Shown: piece by piece, positions 43,701 through 50,627 of the stretch
Numbering within the stretch: the stretch's first letter is position 1
Layout of the letters: the number at the start of each line of letters is the position of its first letter
Assembly (NCBI GenBank): GCA_964542305.1
Contig: CAZITX010000019.1
Span: forward strand, 1-51,331
Source: DMER64 sp964542305
Lineage (GTDB): Bacteria > Bacteroidota > Bacteroidia > Bacteroidales > UBA932
Length of the DNA: 51,331 bases
Direction of reading: 5' to 3'
The notes under the pieces: model-generated
Database searches by the model: none
Told to the model about the DNA's origin: nothing
The model's input: only the letters and a program-made list of their open reading frames with translations
Translations under genes and position numbers: made by a program

Positions 43701-44273
43701 CTCGGGATCCAGCATTTCAATTTTCTGGATCTCGTGTGAAGTCCGGAACCCGTCAAAGAAGTGCAGGAAAGGAACCCTGGATTTTATAGTGGACAGGTGA
43801 GCAACCGCACCCATGTCCATGGCTTCCTGGACACCGCCCGAAGCCAGCAGTGCAAAACCGGTCTGACGGCATGCCATCACGTCTGAGTGATCTCCGAAGA
43901 TGGATAATGCCTGGGCTGCCAAAGAACGTGCAGATACGTGGAATACGGTGGGTAGTAATTCCCCGGAAATTTTGTACATATTAGGTATCATCAGCAACAA
44001 ACCCTGTGAAGCCGTAAAAGTTGTAGCCAATGCGCCAGCCTGCAATGCTCCGTGAACGGCACCCGAGGCACCTCCTTCACTCTGCATTTCAACTATTTTC
44101 AATGGTTCACCAAAAAGGTTCTTTTTCCCGTGTGAAGCCCACTCATCTGCGTATTCGGCCATGGTGGAAGACGGTGTGATGGGATAGATGGCAGCAACGT
44201 CACTGAAAATATAACCTGCGTGCGCTGCTGCATAATTTCCATCACATGTGATGAATTTTTTTTCTTTTGCCAT
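40749..44273 (-). CDS. nifJ: Pyruvate:ferredoxin (flavodoxin) oxidoreductase
   Basis: A single-chain PFOR of 1174 residues that oxidises pyruvate to acetyl-CoA and CO2, reducing ferredoxin; it indicates anaerobic metabolism. Domains in order: pyrimidine-binding domain (YPITPSSTMAEYADEW near residue 35), transketolase C-like domain, gamma domain, two-cluster ferredoxin domain (CIQCNQCAYVCP ~690 and CAGCGNCADICP ~746) and TPP domain (CAGCGETPY, GDGWAYDIGYGGLDH ~963, YSNTGGQ). The start at MAKEKKF was chosen; a second ATG two codons upstream is equally possible. It follows a phosphotransferase gene by 23 bases in the same direction, and no clear promoter was found between them. Confidence 0.97.
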   Translation of the reverse strand: MAKEKKFITCDGNYAAAHAGYIFSDVAAIYPITPSSTMAEYADEWASHGKKNLFGEPLKIVEMQSEGGASGAVHGALQAGALATTFTASQGLLLMIPNMYKISGELLPTVFHVSARSLAAQALSIFGDHSDVMACRQTGFALLASGGVQEAMDMGAVAHLSTIKSRVPFLHFFDGFRTSHEIQKIEMLDPEALKKMISTKSLAAFRERALNPNDPVTRGTAQNPDVYFQARESANPFYDAVPDIVARYMGEISELTGRSYLPFNYYGDEKAERIIIAMGSVCDTIKETVEHLNAKGEKVGMIAVHLYRPFSAKYFLRVMPKTVKKIAVLDRTKEPGSLGEPLYMDVKTIYADDPKAPVIVGGRYGLSSKDTTPAQIMSVFENLDRKEVKNNFTIGIIDDITFRSLPQKEEISIAKPGTYESKFFGLGSDGTVGANKNTIKIIGETTPKYCQGYFQYDSKKSGGFTCSHLRFGDSPIYSPYLVTTPDFVACHVPNYLRKYDVLKGIKKGGTFLLNSLWDAEETKKHLPDFVKRTLAEKNINFYIINATKIADEIGLGGHTNTILQSAFFKIANVIPYEQAIKEMKDAIVKSYGKKGENIVKMNFAAVDRGGEIEKVEIDPKWKSCSGKFEADTHNRLAPEWVKHVADVVNAQNGDDLPVSVFKGYEDGTMPAGTAAYEKRGIAVFIPEWNAENCIQCNQCAYVCPHAAIRPFVMTDEEAAKAPESVKRTAGNGPLKGYQFTIQVSPLDCAGCGNCADICPAKTKALTMKFAETQMAEQSNFDYLHANIGYKDTIVPKAQNVKNLGFTQPLFEFSGACAGCGETPYVKAVTQLFGDHMMIANATGCSSIYGASFPSSPYCKDKNGRGPAWANSLFEDNAEYGFGMRFGAEQIREKLANLMIAAQKKDNISDELKTLFQEYLPVRQNFEQAVVLADKMIPLLKNAKQQPLREIYELRGFLTPRSQWIIGGDGWAYDIGYGGLDHVLASGENVNVLVLDTEVYSNTGGQSSKSTPTGAVAKFAASGKKIRKKDLGMMAISYGYVYVAQVAMGANHVQLLKALKEAEAYDGPSLIIAYSPCINHGLSRGMGQSQLEEKLAVESGYWQLYRYNPTLADEGKNPFTLDSKEPDWDKFQEFIRGEVRYSSLLKTFPDQAKELFALTEQHAKTRYQNYKRLAE

Positions 44274-44296
44274 AATCATATGGAATTAAATGAATA

Positions 44297-45361
44297 TTAT
44301 AAAGTTTTAAAGATTGTTTTCAAATTATCCTGCATTTGCGGATACATTGCTTCCATACTTCTGAGCAGGGCCAGCTGTGATTGTGCCCTGACCAGATTGT
44401 GGGTAGGGTAGCGTATCCTGTAATAAGTGTCACCGTCAATATAATCCATTAAAAACCGGAGGAATTGTTCATAAGTAATATACAAAGCAGAAAAAGCCAA
44501 ATAGGTTTTCTCTGTATCATTCAAAAACCAGGCCGCCCTGTCTGCATATCCTTCCGAAAAAGCGGTAAAACGCTCCATGTCCATAACAATTTCCGAAAGA
44601 TCAGGATGATCCTCGGCAAAAGGATTGGCGTAAGACCTTATCGCATCCCCAAAATCATAAAGAACCGTAGTTTGCATCACTGTGTCCAGGTCTATGGCAC
44701 AGACCACCTTATTTTGCTTGTCAAACAGGAAATTGGAAAGTTTGGTGTCATTGTGACTGACTCTTTGCGGGATAGTCCCTTCAGTGATCAGTTGGAAAAA
44801 CGACTCCATCTTTTCCTGTCTGTTGTAAATTTCCTCAACCAGCGAAGCAACGCCAGTCAACCTTCCTGCCCGGTTTGCCTTTGCCGAGTCTGAGAACTGG
44901 CTGAAGCGGTACCTGATGTTGTGGAATCCGGGCAATGTGGTAGTAAGGGTGCCCCGAAAATCCGCCATCTGGCTGTGAAACATCCCGATGCCTTCACCCC
45001 CGGCTCTTACCAGGTCTTTGGTAGGGGCTTGTTCGTAGGTGTGCGTATCAGGTATATAGGTGCAACAAGTCCAGTATTCCCCTTCCGGATCTTTGTAATA
45101 GAGATCTTCATTTTTTCCGGGAACCAGTGTAAGGGTAACGGCCCCTTTGGAACGGATGTGATGCGTTACTTTGTCAATATTGGTCATCATACCCGGAATA
45201 TCGGGGAAAACCGAACGGTTCTTCCTTTGCAAAATGTACTTTTGGACTCCCGTCGTTTCTACCAGGTATGTGTCGTTTATAAATCCTTCTCCCAGAACCG
45301 CCACACGCGTGACATGTTCCGGGATGCAAAAGTGTGTGACAATCAACTGTGCATCACTCAT
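44297..45361 (-). CDS. Phosphotransferase, APH superfamily (N-acetylhexosamine kinase-like)
   Basis: A 354-residue APH-superfamily kinase. The catalytic loop SHNDTKLSNFLFD and the following CAIDLDTV give the Asp base, the Asn and the second Asp. The N-terminal GEGFINDTYLV with ILQRKN fits the nucleotide loop and Lys. The HNDTK form (rather than HGD) and the overall pattern resemble N-acetylhexosamine 1-kinase (NahK) and its Bacteroidota homologues, so an amino-sugar substrate is a reasonable guess only. It follows fabD but has its own -7 element. Confidence 0.75.
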   Translation of the reverse strand: MSDAQLIVTHFCIPEHVTRVAVLGEGFINDTYLVETTGVQKYILQRKNRSVFPDIPGMMTNIDKVTHHIRSKGAVTLTLVPGKNEDLYYKDPEGEYWTCCTYIPDTHTYEQAPTKDLVRAGGEGIGMFHSQMADFRGTLTTTLPGFHNIRYRFSQFSDSAKANRAGRLTGVASLVEEIYNRQEKMESFFQLITEGTIPQRVSHNDTKLSNFLFDKQNKVVCAIDLDTVMQTTVLYDFGDAIRSYANPFAEDHPDLSEIVMDMERFTAFSEGYADRAAWFLNDTEKTYLAFSALYITYEQFLRFLMDYIDGDTYYRIRYPTHNLVRAQSQLALLRSMEAMYPQMQDNLKTIFKTL

Positions 45362-45387
45362 AACGGATTACCAAACGAAAAGAATTA

Positions 45388-45395
45388 CAAAGATA
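45388..45395 (-). promoter_or_regulatory. -7 promoter element of the phosphotransferase gene
   Basis: TATCTTTG on the minus strand, 26 bases before the ATG and immediately after the fabD stop codon. Confidence 0.5.
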
Positions 45396-46268
45396 CTAAA
45401 TAAATAGTTCAGGGACAATCTTTTTTATCATATTGGTCAGTACCGTACCGGGTCCGAATTCAGTGAAATTCTTAGCTCCGTCAGCGGCCATATTTCGCAC
45501 GGTTTGAGTCCACTTAACAGGAGAAGTAAGTTGTTTTTTCAGGTTGATTTTTATCTCACCCGGATCTGTATGTGGAAGGGCATCCACGTTTTGATAGACA
45601 GGGCAGCCCGGCCGTACCATATGCGCTCTTTCAATGGCCTCCTCGAGCGATTTTCGTGCGCTTTCCATAAAAGGAGAGTGAAAAGCTCCCCCCACAGGTA
45701 AGATTACGGCTCTTTTTGCCCCCGCTTCTTTCATCAGGCGGCAGGCTTCTTCCACAGCTTCCACCTTCCCGGATATCACGATCTGCCCCGGACAATTGTA
45801 ATTGGCCGGAATCACAATACCTGTTGAAGCCGAGACTGAAGCACAGATCTCTTCCACTTTATCATCGTCCAGATTCAATACGGCAGCCATGGTTGATGGT
45901 TCTTCCTCGCATGCGGCCTGCATGGCTTGTGCCCGGGCACTCACCAACCTGAGCCCGTCCTCGAAAGACAACGCTCCCGCAGACGTTAAGGCAGAAAATT
46001 CGCCCAGCGAATGTCCTGCAGCCATGTCCGGTTTGAAATCAGAAGCACATAAGGCAGCGGCTACCGAATGTAAAAATATGGCGGGTTGTGTGACTTTCGT
46101 CTGTTTCAGCTCTTCAGCCGATCCTTCAAACATGATCTTTGACAACGGAAACCCGAGTATCTCGTCTGCCTGTTCAAAAAGTTTTTTCGCTTTTGGGTCG
46201 GTATCGTAAAGATCCTTTCCCATTCCTGTAAACTGGGCTCCCTGGCCCGGAAAAACATATGCATTCAT
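45396..46268 (-). CDS. fabD: Malonyl-CoA:ACP transacylase
   Basis: A 290-residue FabD that moves malonyl from CoA to acyl carrier protein for fatty-acid synthesis. The N-terminal VFPGQGAQ loop, nucleophile Ser87 in AAGHSLGE, a conserved Arg near residue 111 and the His in GGAFHSPFM are all present. It stands apart from other fab genes. Its -7 element ends five bases before the ATG. The next gene on the same strand begins 34 bases downstream. Confidence 0.96.
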   Translation of the reverse strand: MNAYVFPGQGAQFTGMGKDLYDTDPKAKKLFEQADEILGFPLSKIMFEGSAEELKQTKVTQPAIFLHSVAAALCASDFKPDMAAGHSLGEFSALTSAGALSFEDGLRLVSARAQAMQAACEEEPSTMAAVLNLDDDKVEEICASVSASTGIVIPANYNCPGQIVISGKVEAVEEACRLMKEAGAKRAVILPVGGAFHSPFMESARKSLEEAIERAHMVRPGCPVYQNVDALPHTDPGEIKINLKKQLTSPVKWTQTVRNMAADGAKNFTEFGPGTVLTNMIKKIVPELFI

Positions 46269-46273
46269 GATGC

Positions 46274-46281
46274 CAAAGATA
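46274..46281 (-). promoter_or_regulatory. -7 promoter element of fabD
   Basis: TATCTTTG on the minus strand, ending five bases before the fabD ATG. It is back-to-back with the tRNA-Arg promoter. Confidence 0.55.
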
Positions 46282-46310
46282 CATTTTTTTTCAATGTTCG
46301 GGAATCTGTG

Positions 46311-46318
46311 TATCTTTG
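46311..46318 (+). promoter_or_regulatory. -7 promoter element of tRNA-Arg
   Basis: TATCTTTG, 17 bases before the tRNA 5' end. Confidence 0.6.
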
Positions 46319-46335
46319 CATTCCCATTTTATTTC

Positions 46336-46409
46336 GGCCCAGTAGTTCAGCTGAATAGAACGTCAGATTCCGGTTCTGAAGGTCGGGGGTTTGAATCCCT
46401 CCTGGGTCA
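46336..46409 (+). tRNA. tRNA-Arg (anticodon CCG)
   Basis: A 74-base cloverleaf folds well: acceptor GGCCCAG with CTGGGTC (one G-U pair), D stem GTTC/GAAC, anticodon stem TCAGA/TCTGA with loop TTCCGGT (anticodon CCG at 46370-46372, reading CGG), T stem GGGGG/CCCTC, discriminator A. CCA is not encoded. It is followed by terminator-like hairpins. Confidence 0.93.
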
Positions 46410-46423
46410 CGCTACAAGAAAAG

Positions 46424-46452
46424 AAGGCTGCAAACACGTTTGCAGCCTTTTT
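46424..46452 (+). terminator. Terminator of tRNA-Arg
   Basis: AAGGCTGCAAAC, loop AC (effectively a CACG tetraloop), GTTTGCAGCCTT, then a run of T: a perfect 12-position inverted repeat 15 bases after the tRNA. Confidence 0.8.
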
Positions 46453-46505
46453 GCATCCGGACACCGTCAAGCTTGCTTGTAAGGGGGAAGGATGCAAAAA
46501 GCAAA

Positions 46506-46538
46506 GGGGAGCGAACGCGCTCCCCGCAGCCTTTTTTT
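46506..46538 (+). terminator. Second terminator-like hairpin downstream of tRNA-Arg
   Basis: GGGGAGCG, loop AACG, CGCTCCCC, then GCAGCC and seven T. The six bases between stem and T run make it weaker as a classical terminator; it may instead be part of the larger nested structure. Confidence 0.4.
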
Positions 46539-46608
46539 CTTGGGCTGTATTCGGCCCAAGAGGGAAGGCCGAGCAACGCAGTTGTGAGGCAATCCCTTTA
46601 AACCTAAA

Positions 46609-47049
46609 CTACTCCACCCTGTACCACTCCGAGGTCTTCCCCAACATCCTCATTCCTGCCACAAAACCCCTTAATTTCAGCAGATCGTCATTCTCCAGCC
46701 GGGCAAAACAATCGTATGTCTTTCCAGAAGCCGGATCGTATATGGTCCCGTCTTTCCATTCGTCTTTTTTGGCATTGTAAACAAATCCTTCCAGAATGGT
46801 CAACCCTATAAGCGAACGGCTTTGCAATGCGGTGTCGGGATTGTTGTCGTCTTTTGGTTCTTCCCCGTTCTCATACTTTTCGGGAATCATATAAATAATA
46901 GTCCCGTTGAATTTTCCATCTACCAATTTGACTTCGATCTTGGTCGTTTTCTCCTCATTCCACCATATGCCTGATATTTTGTCGGCATTCTGCGCCAAAG
47001 CGGCCAGGGAATAGATGCTCAGAAAGCAAAAAATTACGATTCTTTTCAT
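46609..47049 (-). CDS. DUF2147-family secreted protein
   Basis: A 146-residue protein with signal peptide ending LAALAQ. The DUF2147 pattern is clear: GIWWNEEKTTKIEV at the start, then FNGTIIYM, SLIGLTILEGF, WKDGTIYDPASGKTYDC and LRGFVAGM. These small beta-barrel, lipocalin-like proteins occur widely in Bacteroidota; their function is not established. The ATG at 47049 was chosen over one three codons upstream because it starts the signal peptide. Confidence 0.88.
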   Translation of the reverse strand: MKRIVIFCFLSIYSLAALAQNADKISGIWWNEEKTTKIEVKLVDGKFNGTIIYMIPEKYENGEEPKDDNNPDTALQSRSLIGLTILEGFVYNAKKDEWKDGTIYDPASGKTYDCFARLENDDLLKLRGFVAGMRMLGKTSEWYRVE

Positions 47050-47074
47050 AATAGTCAATTAATGTTTATTTCAA

Positions 47075-47082
47075 CAAATATA
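47075..47082 (-). promoter_or_regulatory. -7 promoter element of the DUF2147 gene
   Basis: TATATTTG on the minus strand, 25 bases before the ATG at 47049. Confidence 0.45.
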
Positions 47083-47104
47083 TAAAAATTCATAACTTGC
47101 CCTT

Positions 47105-48139
47105 ATGAAAAAAATGTTGACATTATTCTTATTACTGCAACTCCTTCCCACAGGAATATCAAATGCATGTACCCGCGTAGTCTACCAGGGTCCCGGAGGA
47201 CTTATCATAACCGCCAGGTCCATGGACTGGGCCAGTGAAATCCCCGCCGATCTGTGGGTTTTCCCCAGGGGAATGGAAAGAGAAGGCCGCGTAGGCCCCA
47301 ATTCTGTTACCTGGACATCCCGTTACGGGAGCGTTGTGGCAAGTTCCTTCGATATGTCCACTGCCGATGGCATGAACGAAAAGGGTTTGGTAGCCAATCT
47401 TTTATGGCTTGCCGAGTCTGAGTACCCTCCGTTCGATGGTTCGCAGAGAGGTTTGACTGTGGCAGCCTGGGCGCAATACGTGCTGGACAATTTTGCCACC
47501 GTGGCAGAGGCAGTGGAGGCATTACAGAAGGAGGAATTTGTTGTGGTCACCGGGCCCATGCCCGGACTCGGCAGGAATTCCACGGTTCACATGTCTGTCT
47601 CGGATGCCGATGGTGATAATGCTATTTTTGAATACATAGAGGGAAAACTGGTAATCCATCACGACCGTTCGTACATTGTGATGACCAATTCTCCCGTATA
47701 TGAAGAACAACTGGCCATCAATGCTTATTGGCAGGGAATTGGCGGTACGGTAATGCTTCCGGGAACGAACCGGGCAGCCGACCGGTTTGTCAGGGCTTCC
47801 TATTACATACGGGCCATTCCGCAGACGGAAGATGCCCTATTGGCTACGGCGGCCACTTTCAGTGTGATCAGAAATTGTTCCGTGCCCTTTGGGATTTCCA
47901 CCAAAAACCAGCCCAATATTTCTTCAACCAGGTGGCGTTCAGTTGCCGATCAGAAAAATTTGCTGTATTATTTTGAAACGGCACTCTCTCCCGCAACTTT
48001 TTGGGTAGATCTGAATTGCTTTGAGTTGTCTGAAGGAAATGACGTAAAAAAAATGTCGTTAACCGATGGGCAGATGTATCACGGGGAAGCTTCCGCTAAT
48101 TTTGAAAAGGCTCAGCCTTTTGTTTTTCTGGGCTTGTAG
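47105..48139 (+). CDS. Choloylglycine hydrolase-family enzyme (linear amide C-N hydrolase), exported
   Basis: A 344-residue Ntn hydrolase of the bile salt hydrolase/penicillin V acylase family. The signal peptide ends exactly before Cys22 (SNA|CTRVVY), so cleavage would expose the catalytic N-terminal Cys. Other family residues are visible: Arg and Asp in ARSMDWAS, Asn in MTNSPVYEEQL and Arg in PGTNRAADRF. It would hydrolyse amide bonds in the periplasm. Substrate (bile salts, penicillin V, N-acyl amino acids or acyl-homoserine lactones) cannot be decided from this sequence. Its last 28 bases overlap the convergent crtB gene. Confidence 0.88.
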   Translation: MKKMLTLFLLLQLLPTGISNACTRVVYQGPGGLIITARSMDWASEIPADLWVFPRGMEREGRVGPNSVTWTSRYGSVVASSFDMSTADGMNEKGLVANLLWLAESEYPPFDGSQRGLTVAAWAQYVLDNFATVAEAVEALQKEEFVVVTGPMPGLGRNSTVHMSVSDADGDNAIFEYIEGKLVIHHDRSYIVMTNSPVYEEQLAINAYWQGIGGTVMLPGTNRAADRFVRASYYIRAIPQTEDALLATAATFSVIRNCSVPFGISTKNQPNISSTRWRSVADQKNLLYYFETALSPATFWVDLNCFELSEGNDVKKMSLTDGQMYHGEASANFEKAQPFVFLGL

Positions 48140-49068
48140 TCAAAAGACTGAATGGTCTTGAGAACCTGTTCCCTTATCTGATCTGCAGTCGGATTCAATT
48201 CCTCTGTAGTGAATAATCCTTTGTCCGGATTTATCCGGTTGTATACCATCAGGTACAGGTCAAAAATAATGTGCAGGCTTAAACGATACCTTTCACTGAG
48301 CAAAGGGGATATCTCACGGATCATGTCAAGGGTCTCTTCCCGGTATTTATCTGCCTGCTTCATATAATATCTGACCAGGGAACGGAATCCCGGGGCAACC
48401 GGTCCGCCGTGTGCCATATCATCCAGGAGATCCGGGCCAAGGCTGTATTTTTCCAGTAAATCGTACGGAAAATAGTTCAAGTGATTCAGGCGGTCTTTTT
48501 GAAAATCTCTGATAATGTGAACCAGGTAACTGAACACGGCACAGGGACGGGCTGCCCGGCGTGCATCAAAAACAGGCGGCAGGTAATGGCCGGATTCTTC
48601 CCGCAGACCGCATAGATGTACAAAAATGCCTGCCGGGGCCACGCATGCTCCCTCGGCGTATTCAAGAAAATCCCCAAAAGTCGGGAATCCGTTGTGGTGA
48701 ATATCGTAGATCATGGACCGGGCAAATGATTCCACCGGCCAATCGGGGATCAGGAACTTTTTCCAGGTTGCTGTCAACGCTTCATCTTTATCCGTTTTGT
48801 CTCCCTTTTTTTTGATCCGCTCCAGCCAGGCTCTCACATAAACTTCAAAACCCTCTTGTTCTTTTTCCCCTATACAGTTGTTTTCCGCTTTGTAATTGTC
48901 AATCAGATCATCAACAGAACGCATGAACTTATACGCCGTACGGGCAGCTGCGTACCGCTCCTCATCCCAGAAAGCCGCAGCGATCAGGATGTTGGGATGG
49001 TCCTTGATGATTTTAAAATCAATGGAATTAAAAATTTCCAGGTATAGATCAGCTTCTTGATGATTCAT
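48112..49068 (-). CDS. crtB: Phytoene/squalene synthase family protein
   Basis: A 318-residue trans-isoprenyl synthase that condenses two prenyl diphosphates head to head. The two Asp-rich motifs are in SVDDLIDNY and IIRDFQKDRLNHLNYFP. The N-terminus differs from ordinary bacterial CrtB (no YSxSF motif), so a C30 product (squalene or diapophytoene) is possible as well as phytoene. The start at MNHQEAD was chosen, giving a 20-base overlap with crtI; an ATG five codons upstream is also possible. It is transcribed with crtI. Confidence 0.82.
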   Translation of the reverse strand: MNHQEADLYLEIFNSIDFKIIKDHPNILIAAAFWDEERYAAARTAYKFMRSVDDLIDNYKAENNCIGEKEQEGFEVYVRAWLERIKKKGDKTDKDEALTATWKKFLIPDWPVESFARSMIYDIHHNGFPTFGDFLEYAEGACVAPAGIFVHLCGLREESGHYLPPVFDARRAARPCAVFSYLVHIIRDFQKDRLNHLNYFPYDLLEKYSLGPDLLDDMAHGGPVAPGFRSLVRYYMKQADKYREETLDMIREISPLLSERYRLSLHIIFDLYLMVYNRINPDKGLFTTEELNPTADQIREQVLKTIQSFDYKPRKTKG

Positions 49069-50545
49069 CGTGCATGTCTTCAAAAATTCTTTCCGATGTC
49101 AGTTGTGCCGACATCAAAACCAAAGGTACGCCATTGCCCGGATGTGTACTCCCCCCGGTAAAATATAAATTGTGGTAACGGCGGTGACGGTTGTGGGGAC
49201 GAAAATAGCCCATTTGCAGGATAAAATGATTTATGCTTCCAAAAACGGATCCCTTTGTAATATGATATTTCTGTTCCCAGGTTTCGGGCATCAGGCAGAT
49301 CTCAAATTTAATATGTGATTCCAGATCCGTTAAGCCTTGTTTTTCCAATCGTTCCAGAACACCTTGCCGGACGGATTTGGCCAAGGCGTCCCACTGGGTT
49401 TTATTCTTTTTATGCAAATGCCCCACAGGGACCACAACGGATATGGTGTCCTGTCCTTCGGGAGCTGATCCCGGGTCGGTTTCACGTGGGCAATATACGT
49501 AAAAACTTGGATCTCCGGATACGGTCTTGTCCCTGAAGATCTTGTCCAGATTGTGTTTGTATTGTTCTGACATAAACACGTTATGCAGTCCCAGTTGAGA
49601 ATACGGTTTGTCCAAAGCCCAATGGAAAGAAATTGCCGAGCAGGAATACCTGAGCTTGTCCAGAAGTGCAGAATGCCCTTTTTCCCGGAGAAGTTCTTTG
49701 TAAACGTAAGGCAGGTCGGCATTGGCCACTACGATATCCGAAGGAACAGCGGTGCCGTTGTTCAATTCAACCCCCGTGGTTTTATGACCCTCAGTGATGA
49801 TGCGTGTGACGGGACTGTTGTAATGTAACTGCACACCCAGATCTTGGGCCTTTTTTTGGAGGGCTTCCACCACGCTGAACATACCTCCCCGGGCAACCAG
49901 GGACCCCTGGGTTATCTCAGCCGCCGGAAGCATAGAGAATAAAGCCGGGGCCGTGAAGGGATTTTGTCCCACATAAATGTTCTGGAATGTAAAGGCAGTT
50001 TGCAGGTGAGGGTGATTGAAGAAACGTTTGACATACCTCATATGACTGATGAGTGTCTTGATCCGGAAAAGAACAAAGATGTTTTTTACCGTTACAAATT
50101 GAAACAGCGAAGTATAATTGCGGCCTAACAATTCTTTGAGCGCAATGTTGTAAAAGCCGTATCCTTTTTCAACGTAATCCAGGAACCGCATGTAACTTCC
50201 CGGTTCCAGGGCCTCCAGTTGTTTTTCCATAACGGCTTTGTCTGTGGTAAAACGAAATGCAGTCCCGTCTGTGAAATAAAGGCGGTAAATATCGGAAATG
50301 GGTTGGTTAGAGACAGCCTCATCAAAAGGGATTCCCAGGGTTTTGAATACATCCCGGTAAATCCGGGGCATCAGGAAAATAGTTGCTCCCAGATCAAACC
50401 GGTGCCCGTCCCGGATGATACGGCTGCACCGGCCCCCGGGTGCATCGGTCTGCTCATAAACGTTGACCTGGAATCCTTTCTGAGCCAGGAATATGGCCGT
50501 GGCAAGACCTCCTGTTCCGGCTCCAATAATAACGGCAGTTTTCAA
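49049..50545 (-). CDS. crtI: Phytoene desaturase (CrtI-type carotenoid desaturase)
   Basis: A ~498-residue FAD-dependent CrtI/CrtN-type desaturase. The dinucleotide-binding motif AVIIGAGTGGLATAIFLAQ is followed by VYEQTDAPGGRC, and the C-terminal signature is YFTGGSTHPGNGVPLVLMSA. It introduces double bonds into the product of the neighbouring synthase at the membrane. No ATG precedes the FAD motif; TTG codons at 50566, 50554 and 50545 are candidates, and I chose 50545 because it gives the family-like MKTAVIIGAG. The -7 element overlaps the first of these. No other carotenoid gene (GGPP synthase, cyclase, hydroxylase) is in the window. Confidence 0.9.
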   Translation of the reverse strand: MKTAVIIGAGTGGLATAIFLAQKGFQVNVYEQTDAPGGRCSRIIRDGHRFDLGATIFLMPRIYRDVFKTLGIPFDEAVSNQPISDIYRLYFTDGTAFRFTTDKAVMEKQLEALEPGSYMRFLDYVEKGYGFYNIALKELLGRNYTSLFQFVTVKNIFVLFRIKTLISHMRYVKRFFNHPHLQTAFTFQNIYVGQNPFTAPALFSMLPAAEITQGSLVARGGMFSVVEALQKKAQDLGVQLHYNSPVTRIITEGHKTTGVELNNGTAVPSDIVVANADLPYVYKELLREKGHSALLDKLRYSCSAISFHWALDKPYSQLGLHNVFMSEQYKHNLDKIFRDKTVSGDPSFYVYCPRETDPGSAPEGQDTISVVVPVGHLHKKNKTQWDALAKSVRQGVLERLEKQGLTDLESHIKFEICLMPETWEQKYHITKGSVFGSINHFILQMGYFRPHNRHRRYHNLYFTGGSTHPGNGVPLVLMSAQLTSERIFEDMHDESSRS

Positions 50546-50563
50546 ATCTTTCAAAATTTCCCC

Positions 50564-50571
50564 CAAATATA
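50564..50571 (-). promoter_or_regulatory. -7 promoter element of crtIB
   Basis: TATATTTG on the minus strand. It overlaps the most upstream possible TTG start of crtI, which makes that start unlikely. Confidence 0.5.
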
Positions 50572-50610
50572 TATAAAAACATGCGTATCCGCTGAATATG
50601 TTGTTTTAAC

Positions 50611-50618
50611 TATATTTG
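50611..50618 (+). promoter_or_regulatory. -7 promoter element of the orphan lipoprotein gene
   Basis: TATATTTG, nine bases before the ATG at 50628 and back-to-back with the crtIB element. Confidence 0.5.
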
Positions 50619-50627
50619 CATTATAAT

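Larger units (their letters stand above)
46416..46561. other. Nested inverted-repeat structured region after tRNA-Arg
   Basis: The gap 46410-46608 holds no gene but several stacked inverted repeats. An outer pair (46416-46431 with 46526-46541) gives 16 pairs including one G-U. Inside it are a 12-base perfect repeat (46447-46458 with 46490-46501) and an eight-base hairpin (46506-46513 with 46518-46525, loop AACG). Another hairpin (46538-46545 with 46554-46561) follows. The left outer arm is shared with the tRNA terminator, so two folds compete. It could be a structured RNA, a tandem terminator or a small repeat element. Confidence 0.45.

Noticed and set aside
46267..46482. 71-codon frame on the plus strand covering the fabD start and tRNA-Arg
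   Set aside because: It contains the tRNA and two promoters; not a plausible gene.
46391..46780. Open frame of 129 codons on the plus strand over the tRNA-Arg 3' half and the following gap
   Set aside because: It begins inside the tRNA, runs through the hairpins and overlaps the DUF2147 gene; no protein family resemblance.
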